Below, one piece after another: positions 37,446 to 45,117 of a stretch of 64,000 bases of DNA. The first letter of the stretch is position 1; the number at the start of each line of letters is the position of its first letter. The position numbers and the translations under genes were made by a program. The stretch comes from Acetobacter sacchari (GTDB taxonomy: Bacteria > Pseudomonadota > Alphaproteobacteria > Acetobacterales > Acetobacteraceae): contig NZ_JAFVMF010000007.1 in NCBI RefSeq assembly GCF_017377715.1, positions 124,001-188,000 on the forward strand, in the 5' to 3' direction. The notes beneath the pieces were generated by a model that saw nothing but the letters and a program-made list of their open reading frames with translations, searched no databases and was not told the origin of the DNA.

Positions 37446-37952
37446 ATGCTTGACGTTCACGCACCTCTATGTGCGGTAAAAAAACGCCTCAAAGAAAAAA
37501 ATATATCAGACGAAGTAAGCGTAATTGAAGATTTTGGAGGGAGGGTTTGTGCGGGTTCAGTTAGAAAACATTTCGATGAAATTGAAAACATTGAATATAA
37601 CACAAAAAGCGTGGCGTTTGAGCCGATTCAGAGTGGGAATTTGAATTTTGCCATCATGTATAAGGTGAAAAAGAGTCAAAATAAAACTGTTTCGACGATT
37701 ATGGTGTCTTTGAATAGAGGGTTTGGAAAAATAAAGCTGGAAGAATTGTGTGCTTTTTTTCATTTAGATAACGGAGTTTTTCATCCGAACTTTTTATCTC
37801 GTTTTGCGGAAAGTATTTATGAGATCGACGGTGAAAATATGACCTTTACAATTTTTTTTGACCGAGAAAATTTTTCTGTTTCCAACATGTTTATACTTCA
37901 AAAACTACTGCCGAGTGTGGCAGGCACGGGCGATCGATCCGTCAGTATTTAA
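37446..37952 (+). CDS. Unknown protein in low-GC islet
   Basis: The 168-residue soluble protein alternates short strands and helices (VCAGSVRKHFDEIENIEY; FAIMYKVKKSQNKTVSTIMVSLNRG; FTIFFDRENFSVSNMFILQKLL). No family is recognised and there is no signal peptide or membrane segment. Base composition is much poorer in GC than flanking genes. The start ATG is four bases after the stop of the headless fragment, suggesting these once formed an operon. It could be an immunity or effector component, but that is speculation. Confidence 0.5.
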   Translation: MLDVHAPLCAVKKRLKEKNISDEVSVIEDFGGRVCAGSVRKHFDEIENIEYNTKSVAFEPIQSGNLNFAIMYKVKKSQNKTVSTIMVSLNRGFGKIKLEELCAFFHLDNGVFHPNFLSRFAESIYEIDGENMTFTIFFDRENFSVSNMFILQKLLPSVAGTGDRSVSI

Positions 37953-38197
37953 CCGCTGGAGACGCTGGTGATTTCAAGGGGATTGATGTTCGCCTGGTAG
38001 ACCTTCTCTGGCGAGGTAGGAGGGGGTAGTTGCGATCAGGGCTGTGACAGTAACCAGATCAGACTGTCGCTCGCAAACCGCAAAATCAAAGCCGTGTGGA
38101 TTGCGATCACTAGAGAATTTGAGTTTATCTGACGACTGGGTAAGGTCGGCGTATCGTCTACGCTGTCTAAACCGTTCGCTAAACAGGAGCGTTTGCT

Positions 38198-39139
38198 GTG
38201 CCAGTTTTTTCGCGGAAAACCACCAGCGCGTTGAAGACGTTTGACTGGCGGCGGTTGGTATTGTCTCTGCCTGTCGGGATAACGTTATGTCTGGCTAACG
38301 GCGCACACGCGGCAGACAGTTTCCTGCCGCTGGCGGTCCCTGCGACGAACAAGACGATGCCCGGAAAGTTCGTATATGCACAGTTGACCACGCCTGACAT
38401 TGCGCAGGCCGAGCACTTTTACGGGCAGCTTCTGGGGTGGACGTTCAAGGAATCGTCGGTTTCGGTCGGGCGTTACGTGCAGGCGACGGTGAACGGTAAA
38501 AGCGTTGCTGGACTGGTCGAGCGTCCCCTTGATGGGCGGCACACCCCGCTGTGGCTTCCCTTCATTTCGACTGCAAGCGTCGATCAGTTGGTTGTAACCG
38601 CGAAAACCTGGGGTGGATCGATCATGTTCTCTCCTCATGACATTCCCGGCATTGGTCGCGAAGCGATTATCTCCGACGCGCAGGGAGGGTTGTTCGCAGC
38701 CGTGCAATCCAGCAGCGGCGATCCGGAAGATTCTGACGCCCCCGCCGTTCAGGGGCAGTGGATATGGAATGCGTTGCTGACGCGCGCGCCCAGAGACGCC
38801 ACCGGCTTCTATCAGAAGCTTTTTTCATACGAAGTTCGGACGCAGGATGAGTCGCAAGGTCCTCTGCGTTACATACTTTCCTCACAAGCCTCGACGCGCG
38901 CTACGGTGAACCCGCTGCCGCCTCGTCTGAGCGCGGATGCGCCAGCGCGCTGGATCAGCTTCATCAATGTCGACAATGTGGCTGAGAGTGCGAAAAAAGC
39001 TGCGGAGCTTGGCGGCAGTGTGATCAGTGAGCCGCATCTTGATCATAATAACAGCATGATCGCCATTCTGGCCGATCCCGCAGGCGCTGTGTTCGGCGTT
39101 ATGGAAGCCCAGGCCTCTGTCGACGGAGAAGCGAAATGA
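38198..39139 (+). CDS. Secreted VOC (glyoxalase/bleomycin resistance) family protein
   Basis: The 313 residues start with a signal peptide (LVLSLPVGITLCLANGAHAA) and contain two VOC domains: the first with KFVYAQLTTPDIAQAEHFYGQLLGW at about residue 50, the second from about residue 175 with GFYQKLF and the closing DPAGAVFGVMEA. Secretion is unusual for VOC proteins. The GTG start has AGGAGC eight bases upstream. It overlaps the glycine-rich lipoprotein gene by four bases (ATGA), implying coupled expression. Confidence 0.82.
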   Translation: MPVFSRKTTSALKTFDWRRLVLSLPVGITLCLANGAHAADSFLPLAVPATNKTMPGKFVYAQLTTPDIAQAEHFYGQLLGWTFKESSVSVGRYVQATVNGKSVAGLVERPLDGRHTPLWLPFISTASVDQLVVTAKTWGGSIMFSPHDIPGIGREAIISDAQGGLFAAVQSSSGDPEDSDAPAVQGQWIWNALLTRAPRDATGFYQKLFSYEVRTQDESQGPLRYILSSQASTRATVNPLPPRLSADAPARWISFINVDNVAESAKKAAELGGSVISEPHLDHNNSMIAILADPAGAVFGVMEAQASVDGEAK

Positions 39140-39507
39140 GCGTGTTGACGAGTAGAAAGATCAAATTGGTCGCCGCGCTCGGACTGGTTGGGATGCTCTC
39201 TGGATGCGTCGGGGTCGGTTACGATGATTTCGGTGGCGGATATTATGGCGGCGGCTGGGGAGGCGGCGGCTGGGGAGGCGGTTGGGGACCGGGCTACGGC
39301 GTCGGTCCATATCGGGGTGGCGGCCCTCGTGGGTTTGGTGGCCACCCCGGTGGTGGTGGTGGCCGAGGCGGGCCGGGCGGTGGGTTTGGCGGTGGCGGAC
39401 ATGGTGGCGGCCCCGGCGGGGGCGGGCATGGCGGTGGTCCGGGCGGTGGCGGTGGCCACGGAGGCAGTCCAGGTGGTGGTGGACATGGCGGCGGCGGCAG
39501 GCGCTGA
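39136..39507 (+). CDS. Glycine-rich lipoprotein
   Basis: The 123-residue product has a lipobox signal (LVGMLSGC) and a mature part made almost entirely of glycine with spaced His, Pro, Tyr and Trp (repeats of the type GGGGHGG and PGGG). Such low-complexity domains may bind metals through histidine or mediate adhesion. The ATG overlaps the VOC stop codon. Function is unknown. Other frames over this region also give glycine- or proline-rich translations and are shadows. Confidence 0.75.
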   Translation: MSVLTSRKIKLVAALGLVGMLSGCVGVGYDDFGGGYYGGGWGGGGWGGGWGPGYGVGPYRGGGPRGFGGHPGGGGGRGGPGGGFGGGGHGGGPGGGGHGGGPGGGGGHGGSPGGGGHGGGGRR

Positions 39508-39878
39508 CGCGCCACAGCGGGACGTTTGGTTTTAACCTACGTCTCGCTGCCAATTACGAACTGCGTTAGATGTTTTCGGCTGCCTGCTGGCGGTCGTCGC
39601 TCAAAATGGTCGATCTCACCACGAGCATTTATTGCCAATCGTCGGTGACTCGCAAGTTGGCGATGCAGAGTGTCTGGAAGGTCTGGCTGAATGTGGAAAG
39701 GACGACCTGTCGCGCTGGCGCTGGCGCGAAGATCATGAGGAACCTGGCGGCTCCGATTTTGTAAAACGGTCTGCTTGGGCCAGCGGTGTCTGACATGCTT
39801 ACTTCCGGCGAATATTCTCTCAGATCGAGATTGTTTTGAGTTCTTATGTTTCTGATGATGCTTTTTAAAACATCGATA
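39508..39878. other. 371-base gap before the convergent MFS gene
   Basis: Several overlapping short frames run over this stretch on both strands. One on the minus strand, ending MAPQFNIDVLKS-style at 39895, starts inside the MFS gene. None has a recognisable domain. No clear terminator was found. Confidence 0.4.
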
Positions 39879-41051
39879 TTAAACTGCGGCGCCATTCAGC
39901 AGGACACGCGGCAGCAGCATTCCCATGATAGCTACGACTGCCAGTAAGCCACCAACAATTCCGAGGGAGAGCGAAAGGCTGGTCGCATGGGCGATAAATC
40001 CGAGAGCAGCGGGACCTGTCAGAATACCGGAGTAACCAAGTGTCGTTATTGCTGAAACAGCCAGATGTTTTGGCATATAGTTTTGGCGGCCAACGGCGGA
40101 ATAAAGCACGGGCACAACGTTGGCGCATCCCGCGCCGACAAAGGCGTAACCCAATAACGTGGTTTGCCATGCGGGAACTGTCGCAACGAGCAACATTCCC
40201 GCCGCAGCGAACAGGCTGCCGCCAATGATTAGCAAGCGCCCGGACGCGCGACGTACAAGTCGATCGCCAAGCAGTCTCCCCGCAGTCATTGTGCAGGCAA
40301 AAGCAACGTAACCCAATCCTGTATAGCGCACATCAACTTGGCGCTCTGTCGCCAGAAAAACAGCACTCCAATCGATAGCTGCGCCTTCGGTGAGGAAAAC
40401 GACGAAGCACATGACGCCAATGGTGAGCACAACGCCATGCGGTAGCGCAAACGATGCCTCTTCTTCAGCATTGGTGTGCCCTGTCAGAAGTCCCGGCAGA
40501 GCCAGGATTCCACTCAGAAGCAATAAGGAAACGACGCAAAGCGAAGCATTTGTAGCGGAAAGTCCAAAACTCAACATGCCGCTGACCCCGATGGCTCCCA
40601 GCAGACCACCCACGCTGAACAGGCCGTGGAAGCCTGACATCATTGTTCGCTTGGATGCGCGCTCAACAATGACGGCCTGCACATTGACTACGCAATCGAT
40701 GCAACCGACGCCGGCTCCGAATACGACCAAGGCAATAGCAAGAACTGGTATTGAGCCAGAAGACGCTAACGCGGGAAGAGCGCAACATATCGCCAAAGTC
40801 GCGCCAGCGATGATTCGTCGACAGCCGTAACGACCTACCACGCTACCAGCAACTGGCATGGATATAATCGAACCGATTCCAAGGCACAGAAGTAATAGCC
40901 CGAGATGGGCGTCATTTAAGCCGCATCGAAATTTTACGTAGGGAATAATCGGCGCCCACGCCGCTCCGGCAAAACCGGCGATAAGAAAGGCCAGACGTGT
41001 GGAGCGTCGCGCCAAATTCGAATTGGGTGCGGGGTTCGTCATTGGATTCAA
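39879..41051 (-). CDS. MFS transporter
   Basis: The 390-residue protein has twelve predicted membrane segments, a basic N-terminal tail and, after the second helix, the loop-2-like SVVGRYGCRRII. Sequence character (GLNDAHLGLLLLCLGIGSIISMPVAG) is that of the YbjJ/fucose-permease-like MFS branch. The substrate cannot be predicted. A start at the second methionine (MTNPAPNSN) is possible. It faces the glycine-rich lipoprotein gene convergently, and the ABC ATPase gene ends about 150 bases upstream on the same strand. Confidence 0.85.
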   Translation of the reverse strand: MNPMTNPAPNSNLARRSTRLAFLIAGFAGAAWAPIIPYVKFRCGLNDAHLGLLLLCLGIGSIISMPVAGSVVGRYGCRRIIAGATLAICCALPALASSGSIPVLAIALVVFGAGVGCIDCVVNVQAVIVERASKRTMMSGFHGLFSVGGLLGAIGVSGMLSFGLSATNASLCVVSLLLLSGILALPGLLTGHTNAEEEASFALPHGVVLTIGVMCFVVFLTEGAAIDWSAVFLATERQVDVRYTGLGYVAFACTMTAGRLLGDRLVRRASGRLLIIGGSLFAAAGMLLVATVPAWQTTLLGYAFVGAGCANVVPVLYSAVGRQNYMPKHLAVSAITTLGYSGILTGPAALGFIAHATSLSLSLGIVGGLLAVVAIMGMLLPRVLLNGAAV

Positions 41052-41200
41052 AAATGGAATTCCTTCATTGTGTGTTTTTCTGCGCAGTGTCGGGCGTATT
41101 GTGTTCGTGTAATTGAAGTTCGATTGGGTTAGCTGGGAAATCTGTGTACAAGAATTCGCTGCTAGTCTAAGACAATCTGCTCAGTCGGATAGAGCGGACC

Positions 41201-42583
41201 TCACCCGAAAGTATTCTCCGTCAGTAAAAATTCATTTCTTTCCTCATCAAAATCAAAAAGCTCCGCATATCGCGCCCATTGAACGATGGTTTGCAACGTC
41301 TGGGCGGCATATGCGGGGGACATGCTTTCCTGCAATTCGTCGCGAAACCGTGTGACGCTGACGGTATGGTTGGGGCGTTCGTCCAGAGCCGCGCAAATTG
41401 ATTTCATCAAGGGCGCTTCGTTGAGGAAGGCGTGACGCAAGATCGCCTTGCGCTCGTCGGCGTCGCTTCCGGCGAAATGCTGGCCCTCCTGGGTCAGGAG
41501 AATGTCGCCATCCTCAAGCTCCGCAAGGCCGAGCAGTTGCAGCGTCTCGACCAGTGGGAAGAGGTCGTCCAGTTCCAGTTGCGCGCGTGACGCAAGAAGC
41601 GGCAGGTCGGCGTGGCCGCCTAGCGGAGGTGCAGCCAGAGCCTCAATCAACCCGAGCATGCTACCGACCGTAACGGCAGGCAGGGGCATATGCGTTGGTC
41701 CTTGCGACGCGGGACGCGCTTCACTCAGGTCAGCTTCGGACACGACAGGCGTGCGGCGGGTCATCAAAGAGTAGATATGATCAACGAGTTCGCGGAACGT
41801 CGGGTCATCGCGGTTACGCGGGTGAGGAAGATCGATCAGCAATTCATGCTCGATCCGCCCCGGATTGGCGGCGAAAACAAGGATGCGATCACACATCAGC
41901 ACCGCTTCTTCGATGCTGTGGGTGACAATCATCATTGCCTTGAGCGGCAGTTTGCGCTCGTCCCACAATTCCATCAGATCGGTGCGCAGATTTTCCGCCG
42001 TCAGCACGTCGAGCGCTGCAAACGGCTCGTCCATCACCAAAAGATCTGGGTGTCCCGCCAGAGCGCGGGCGAGGCCCGTGCGTTGCAGCATGTCGCCAGA
42101 CAGTTCGCGTGGCCATGCGTTCTCGTTACCGGAAAGCCCCATCAGGTCGATGACCTCGCTTGTGCGGGCAGTCTTCTCGGCGCGGGGAAGGGCATGGGCT
42201 GCAAGCCCAAGCTCCACATTCTCCTGTACGGTCAGCCATGGAAACAGTGCGTAGGACTGAAAGACAATGCCGATGCCGGGCACAGGGCCGAGCAAAGGTT
42301 GATCGTGCCAGAAAACGCTTCCTGCTGTGGGGGCGACAAGCCCCGCCATGATCCGTAACAGCGTGGATTTTCCGGAGCCCGACCTTCCCAGCAAGCCGAC
42401 GACCTCTCCCGACCGGATGGTCATGCTGACGTCGTCAAGGACAAGGAAATCGGCGCTGGCGTCCTGATGGAAAGACTGCTTGACGCCCGTCACCCGGATC
42501 AACGTTTCTTCCCCGCGCTTGGAGGCGGCGGAGGATGTTTCGGGTGCGACGGAGAGGAGGGGGCGTTTCGGCGCGTTCGGCAT
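41201..42583 (-). CDS. ABC transporter ATP-binding protein with C-terminal AAA-associated domain
   Basis: The 460-residue ATPase belongs to the nitrate/sulfonate/taurine-type importers. It has Walker A GRSGSGKST, Q-loop FQSYALFPW, Walker B LLVMDEPFAALD and H-loop VTHSIEEA. The signature reads ELSGDMLQR: the second glycine of LSGG is aspartate, a change known to impair gating and turnover in other ABC proteins. After residue 290 comes an AAA-associated domain found with this subgroup. The start at MPNAPKR is family-like. The partner permease gene lies 2.5 kb upstream at 45118-46875, separated by an M20 peptidase gene and csbD. Confidence 0.9.
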   Translation of the reverse strand: MPNAPKRPLLSVAPETSSAASKRGEETLIRVTGVKQSFHQDASADFLVLDDVSMTIRSGEVVGLLGRSGSGKSTLLRIMAGLVAPTAGSVFWHDQPLLGPVPGIGIVFQSYALFPWLTVQENVELGLAAHALPRAEKTARTSEVIDLMGLSGNENAWPRELSGDMLQRTGLARALAGHPDLLVMDEPFAALDVLTAENLRTDLMELWDERKLPLKAMMIVTHSIEEAVLMCDRILVFAANPGRIEHELLIDLPHPRNRDDPTFRELVDHIYSLMTRRTPVVSEADLSEARPASQGPTHMPLPAVTVGSMLGLIEALAAPPLGGHADLPLLASRAQLELDDLFPLVETLQLLGLAELEDGDILLTQEGQHFAGSDADERKAILRHAFLNEAPLMKSICAALDERPNHTVSVTRFRDELQESMSPAYAAQTLQTIVQWARYAELFDFDEERNEFLLTENTFG

Positions 42584-42934
42584 CGCTGGCTTCGTCCGGT
42601 CTCCACAGAAACGCCCCGCACTCCACGACGCCAGGGAGCGCGGGGAACACAAGAGCGTAAGCAGAACCTACTGCGTGACGCCCGATCAGGGAAGCTGCGT
42701 AACGACTACTTGCTGCATCCTTGTCGGAATTGCGTCCGAATGGCGCGTCCTCATACACGTTATGTCGTCCGACGACACGATGGCGTCCCGTTGCTGCGTC
42801 CGGCCGTCTTGGCTCACGCGCTGCCGCAGACCGGACGTGTCCTAATGAAGGTTGGGGTGAGAACAAGCTGGGTTTCCCTCGGGCGGGCGAACGCATACGA
42901 TCCGGGTTCGATTTGAACCGGGGAGAAACGATCC
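42584..42934. other. Divergent intergenic region ABC ATPase/M20 peptidase
   Basis: This 351-base spacer between divergent genes should carry the peptidase promoter. Frames here are shadows without family features. I see no repeats. Confidence 0.4.
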
Positions 42935-44326
42935 ATGCGGGTGCTTCCATTCGCGCTTACGTTGGCTGTTCTGGCGCCTCAGGCGGCTCGAGCCGAAATT
43001 GCGCATCACCCACAGGCGGAGCAACAGTCGCTCGACCTCGCAAAGGCGTCGATAGCGCTGCGTTCAGTGTCCGGGCCTGGAAACCAGACGCCGCAGGTGG
43101 CCGAGCTTTATAAGAAAACTCTGATCGAAGGCGGATTTACGCCTGACGACGTCGTCATCACGCCAGTGGATAACACGGCTTATCTGATCGCGCGCTGGCC
43201 GGGCTCCGACCCGGCCCTGAAACCGTTGGTCATTTCCGGGCATATGGACGTGGTCGAAGCGAAACCCTCGGACTGGAAACGCGACCCGTTCAAGCCGGTC
43301 GTGGAGAGCGGTTATCTGTTCGGGCGCGGCGCGACGGATATGAAGCTCGACGGCGCGCTGGCGATCTCGTCGGTGATCGAGTTGCGCCGCGAGGGGTATA
43401 AGCCGCGTCGCACGATCATTCTCGCATTTTCCGGGGATGAGGAAACGGCGATGAAGACCAGCGAGATGGTCGCCGATGCCCTTCGCAACGCCGATCTTGT
43501 GTTGAATATCGACGTCGGTTCAGGGGTTCTCGACGAGAAGACAGGCAAGCCGCAGTATTTCAGCTGGCAGGGTGCAGAGAAGACCTATGCGGATTTCCGT
43601 ATGTCGGTCTCGAACCCCGGCGGCCATTCGTCGGAGCCTCGTGCTGATAACGCGATTGATCGACTTGCGGCAGCCTTGCTGCGCATCCAGAAATACCAGT
43701 TCAAGCCGGAACTCAACGACTTGACGCGCAGCTATTTCGAAAATGCGGCGAAGCTGCGTCCCGGCGCCACTGGCGCGGCTATGCTCGCGTTCGCGAAGGA
43801 CCCGGCTAATGCAAAAGCCATTGCGGCGCTAAGCGCTGATCCGGCTCTGATCGGCAAGATCGGCACAACCTGCGTGGTGACGATGATCGACGGTGGCCAT
43901 GCGCTAAACGCGCTGCCGCAACATGCCTCGGCAAACATTAACTGTCGAATTTTCCCCGGCCACGCGCGCGTTGCCATCATGCGCGAACTGGAGCAGGTCG
44001 CGGCGGATCCGCAAGTTCACTTCGAAGACGTGAGCGCGGGATCTGTCGAAACGGCGGCGTCGCCCATGCGTCCTGATTTTGTCGATGCGGTGACTACAGG
44101 TATTCAGAAAATTTACCCTGGAACACCGGTTTTCCCAAGCATGACTGCAGGAGCCAGCGACAGCATGTGGTTTCGCAAGAACGGTGTGCCGAGCTATAGC
44201 GCCAGTCCCGTGTTCCTGAAGCCGTCAGAGGATTTCAGCCACGGCCTGAACGAACGGACGCCAGTGGCGAGCATCGCTCCAGCGGTGGATTACTATCTGT
44301 CCGTAATCCCCGCGCTTTCGCATTAG
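42935..44326 (+). CDS. Secreted M20 family metallopeptidase
   Basis: The 463-residue enzyme has a signal peptide (LPFALTLAVLAPQAARA) and the M20 catalytic core: SGHMDVVEA (first zinc His and catalytic Asp), FGRGATDMKLD (bridging Asp), SGDEE (catalytic Glu pair) and DFSHGLNER with a late His. The dimerisation domain lies between residues 215 and 335. It should act as a periplasmic di- or carboxypeptidase. GGGGAG precedes the ATG. It sits between the ABC permease and ATPase genes in the opposite direction. Confidence 0.9.
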   Translation: MRVLPFALTLAVLAPQAARAEIAHHPQAEQQSLDLAKASIALRSVSGPGNQTPQVAELYKKTLIEGGFTPDDVVITPVDNTAYLIARWPGSDPALKPLVISGHMDVVEAKPSDWKRDPFKPVVESGYLFGRGATDMKLDGALAISSVIELRREGYKPRRTIILAFSGDEETAMKTSEMVADALRNADLVLNIDVGSGVLDEKTGKPQYFSWQGAEKTYADFRMSVSNPGGHSSEPRADNAIDRLAAALLRIQKYQFKPELNDLTRSYFENAAKLRPGATGAAMLAFAKDPANAKAIAALSADPALIGKIGTTCVVTMIDGGHALNALPQHASANINCRIFPGHARVAIMRELEQVAADPQVHFEDVSAGSVETAASPMRPDFVDAVTTGIQKIYPGTPVFPSMTAGASDSMWFRKNGVPSYSASPVFLKPSEDFSHGLNERTPVASIAPAVDYYLSVIPALSH

Positions 44327-44708
44327 AGCGTGTTTCAAAACCATGCCGTAAGGGCTGCCGAAGCAGCCCGCGATCAGTGTGAAGGCGAAGTGGAATCTGC
44401 CTTCCTTGTCTAGCGCACGGTGAGATGTCAGAAATGGGATATCTATACTGAGGTTCGCACCGACGACCCGGCGATGCTTTTTTCCGTGGGGGCTGCTTTT
44501 GATGCCATGAGGGGCGCCCCATCCGACAGGGCTGATAATTACGGCTCTTGTCTGCAAGGGGCTTTAAAAGGCGCGCCCACCTCTCGGCCACGCAAAAACA
44601 ACATGCAGGAGCGGTTCCATGGCCGCCCAGAATGCATCGGAAATGAGAGGCGAGTCCACGAAGGCTCACCCATCGTCCAAACCTGGATTACAGGAGGGGC
44701 AAGGTGAT

Positions 44709-44743
44709 TTAAGTAGGCGCATTAATCGCCTTTTTCTACTTAA
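44709..44743 (+). terminator. Hairpin with T-run
   Basis: TTAAGTAG and CTACTTAA enclose an inner GGCG/CGCC stem followed by TTTTT. The inner hairpin with its T-run looks like a weak plus-strand terminator, although the peptidase gene ends 380 bases earlier. Confidence 0.35.
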
Positions 44744-44748
44744 GGCAC

Positions 44749-44785
44749 ACATTCCCGAGACGGTCTCGGACTGTCTCAGGAATGT
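44749..44785 (-). repeat. 13-base inverted repeat downstream of csbD
   Basis: Arms starting ACATTCC and ending GGAATGT pair over 13 positions with a single mismatch around eleven bases. It lies just past the csbD stop on the minus strand and could stabilise the 3' end of that mRNA. Confidence 0.4.
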
Positions 44786-44807
44786 CCACTTGGTGGAGAA
44801 ACGTGCC

Positions 44808-44987
44808 TCACAGATCGTTTATTTTTCCTTTCACCGTCCCCTTGAGTGTGTCGACATGGCCCTCGATCTTCTGGGCGGAGCCTTCTGCCTCAAGCTCCGG
44901 GTTGTTGGTCGCCTTGCCAACTTCTTCTTTAATGGAGCCCACAGCTTTATTGAGGGTTCCTTTGACTTTGTCAGTAAGTTCGCCCAT
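44808..44987 (-). CDS. CsbD family stress protein
   Basis: The 59-residue protein matches the CsbD family: MGELTDKVKGTLNKAVGSIKE, then ATNNPELEAEGSAQKIEG and a KGTVKGKI end. CsbD-like proteins are small, abundant in stress or stationary phase, and of unknown mechanism. The ATG has AAGGAT upstream; the frame extends 24 residues earlier without merit. It is 130 bases downstream of the ABC permease gene on the same strand. Confidence 0.88.
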   Translation of the reverse strand: MGELTDKVKGTLNKAVGSIKEEVGKATNNPELEAEGSAQKIEGHVDTLKGTVKGKINDL

Positions 44988-45117
44988 CGTATCTATCCTT
45001 ATATGAAGTAATACGGACCGAAAGGTCGTCTCAGCCGCACTGGCTGATGCAGATACCAACGTGCGATGACCTATCCGGTTTCGTAAACGGGAAGACTGCT
45101 AATCAGGCTGAAATGCA

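Larger units (their letters stand above)
44327..44807. other. 481-base gap with paired inverted repeats
   Basis: Short frames exist (one plus-strand frame from 44619 has GGAGC upstream but runs antisense through csbD). Two adjacent inverted repeats lie at 44709-44743 and 44749-44785. The first bases after the peptidase stop (AGAGCGTGTTTCAAAA) look like an element end, but I cannot assign it. Confidence 0.4.

Noticed and set aside
39294..39515. Proline-rich minus-strand ORF
   Set aside because: It is the antisense translation of the glycine-rich lipoprotein gene.
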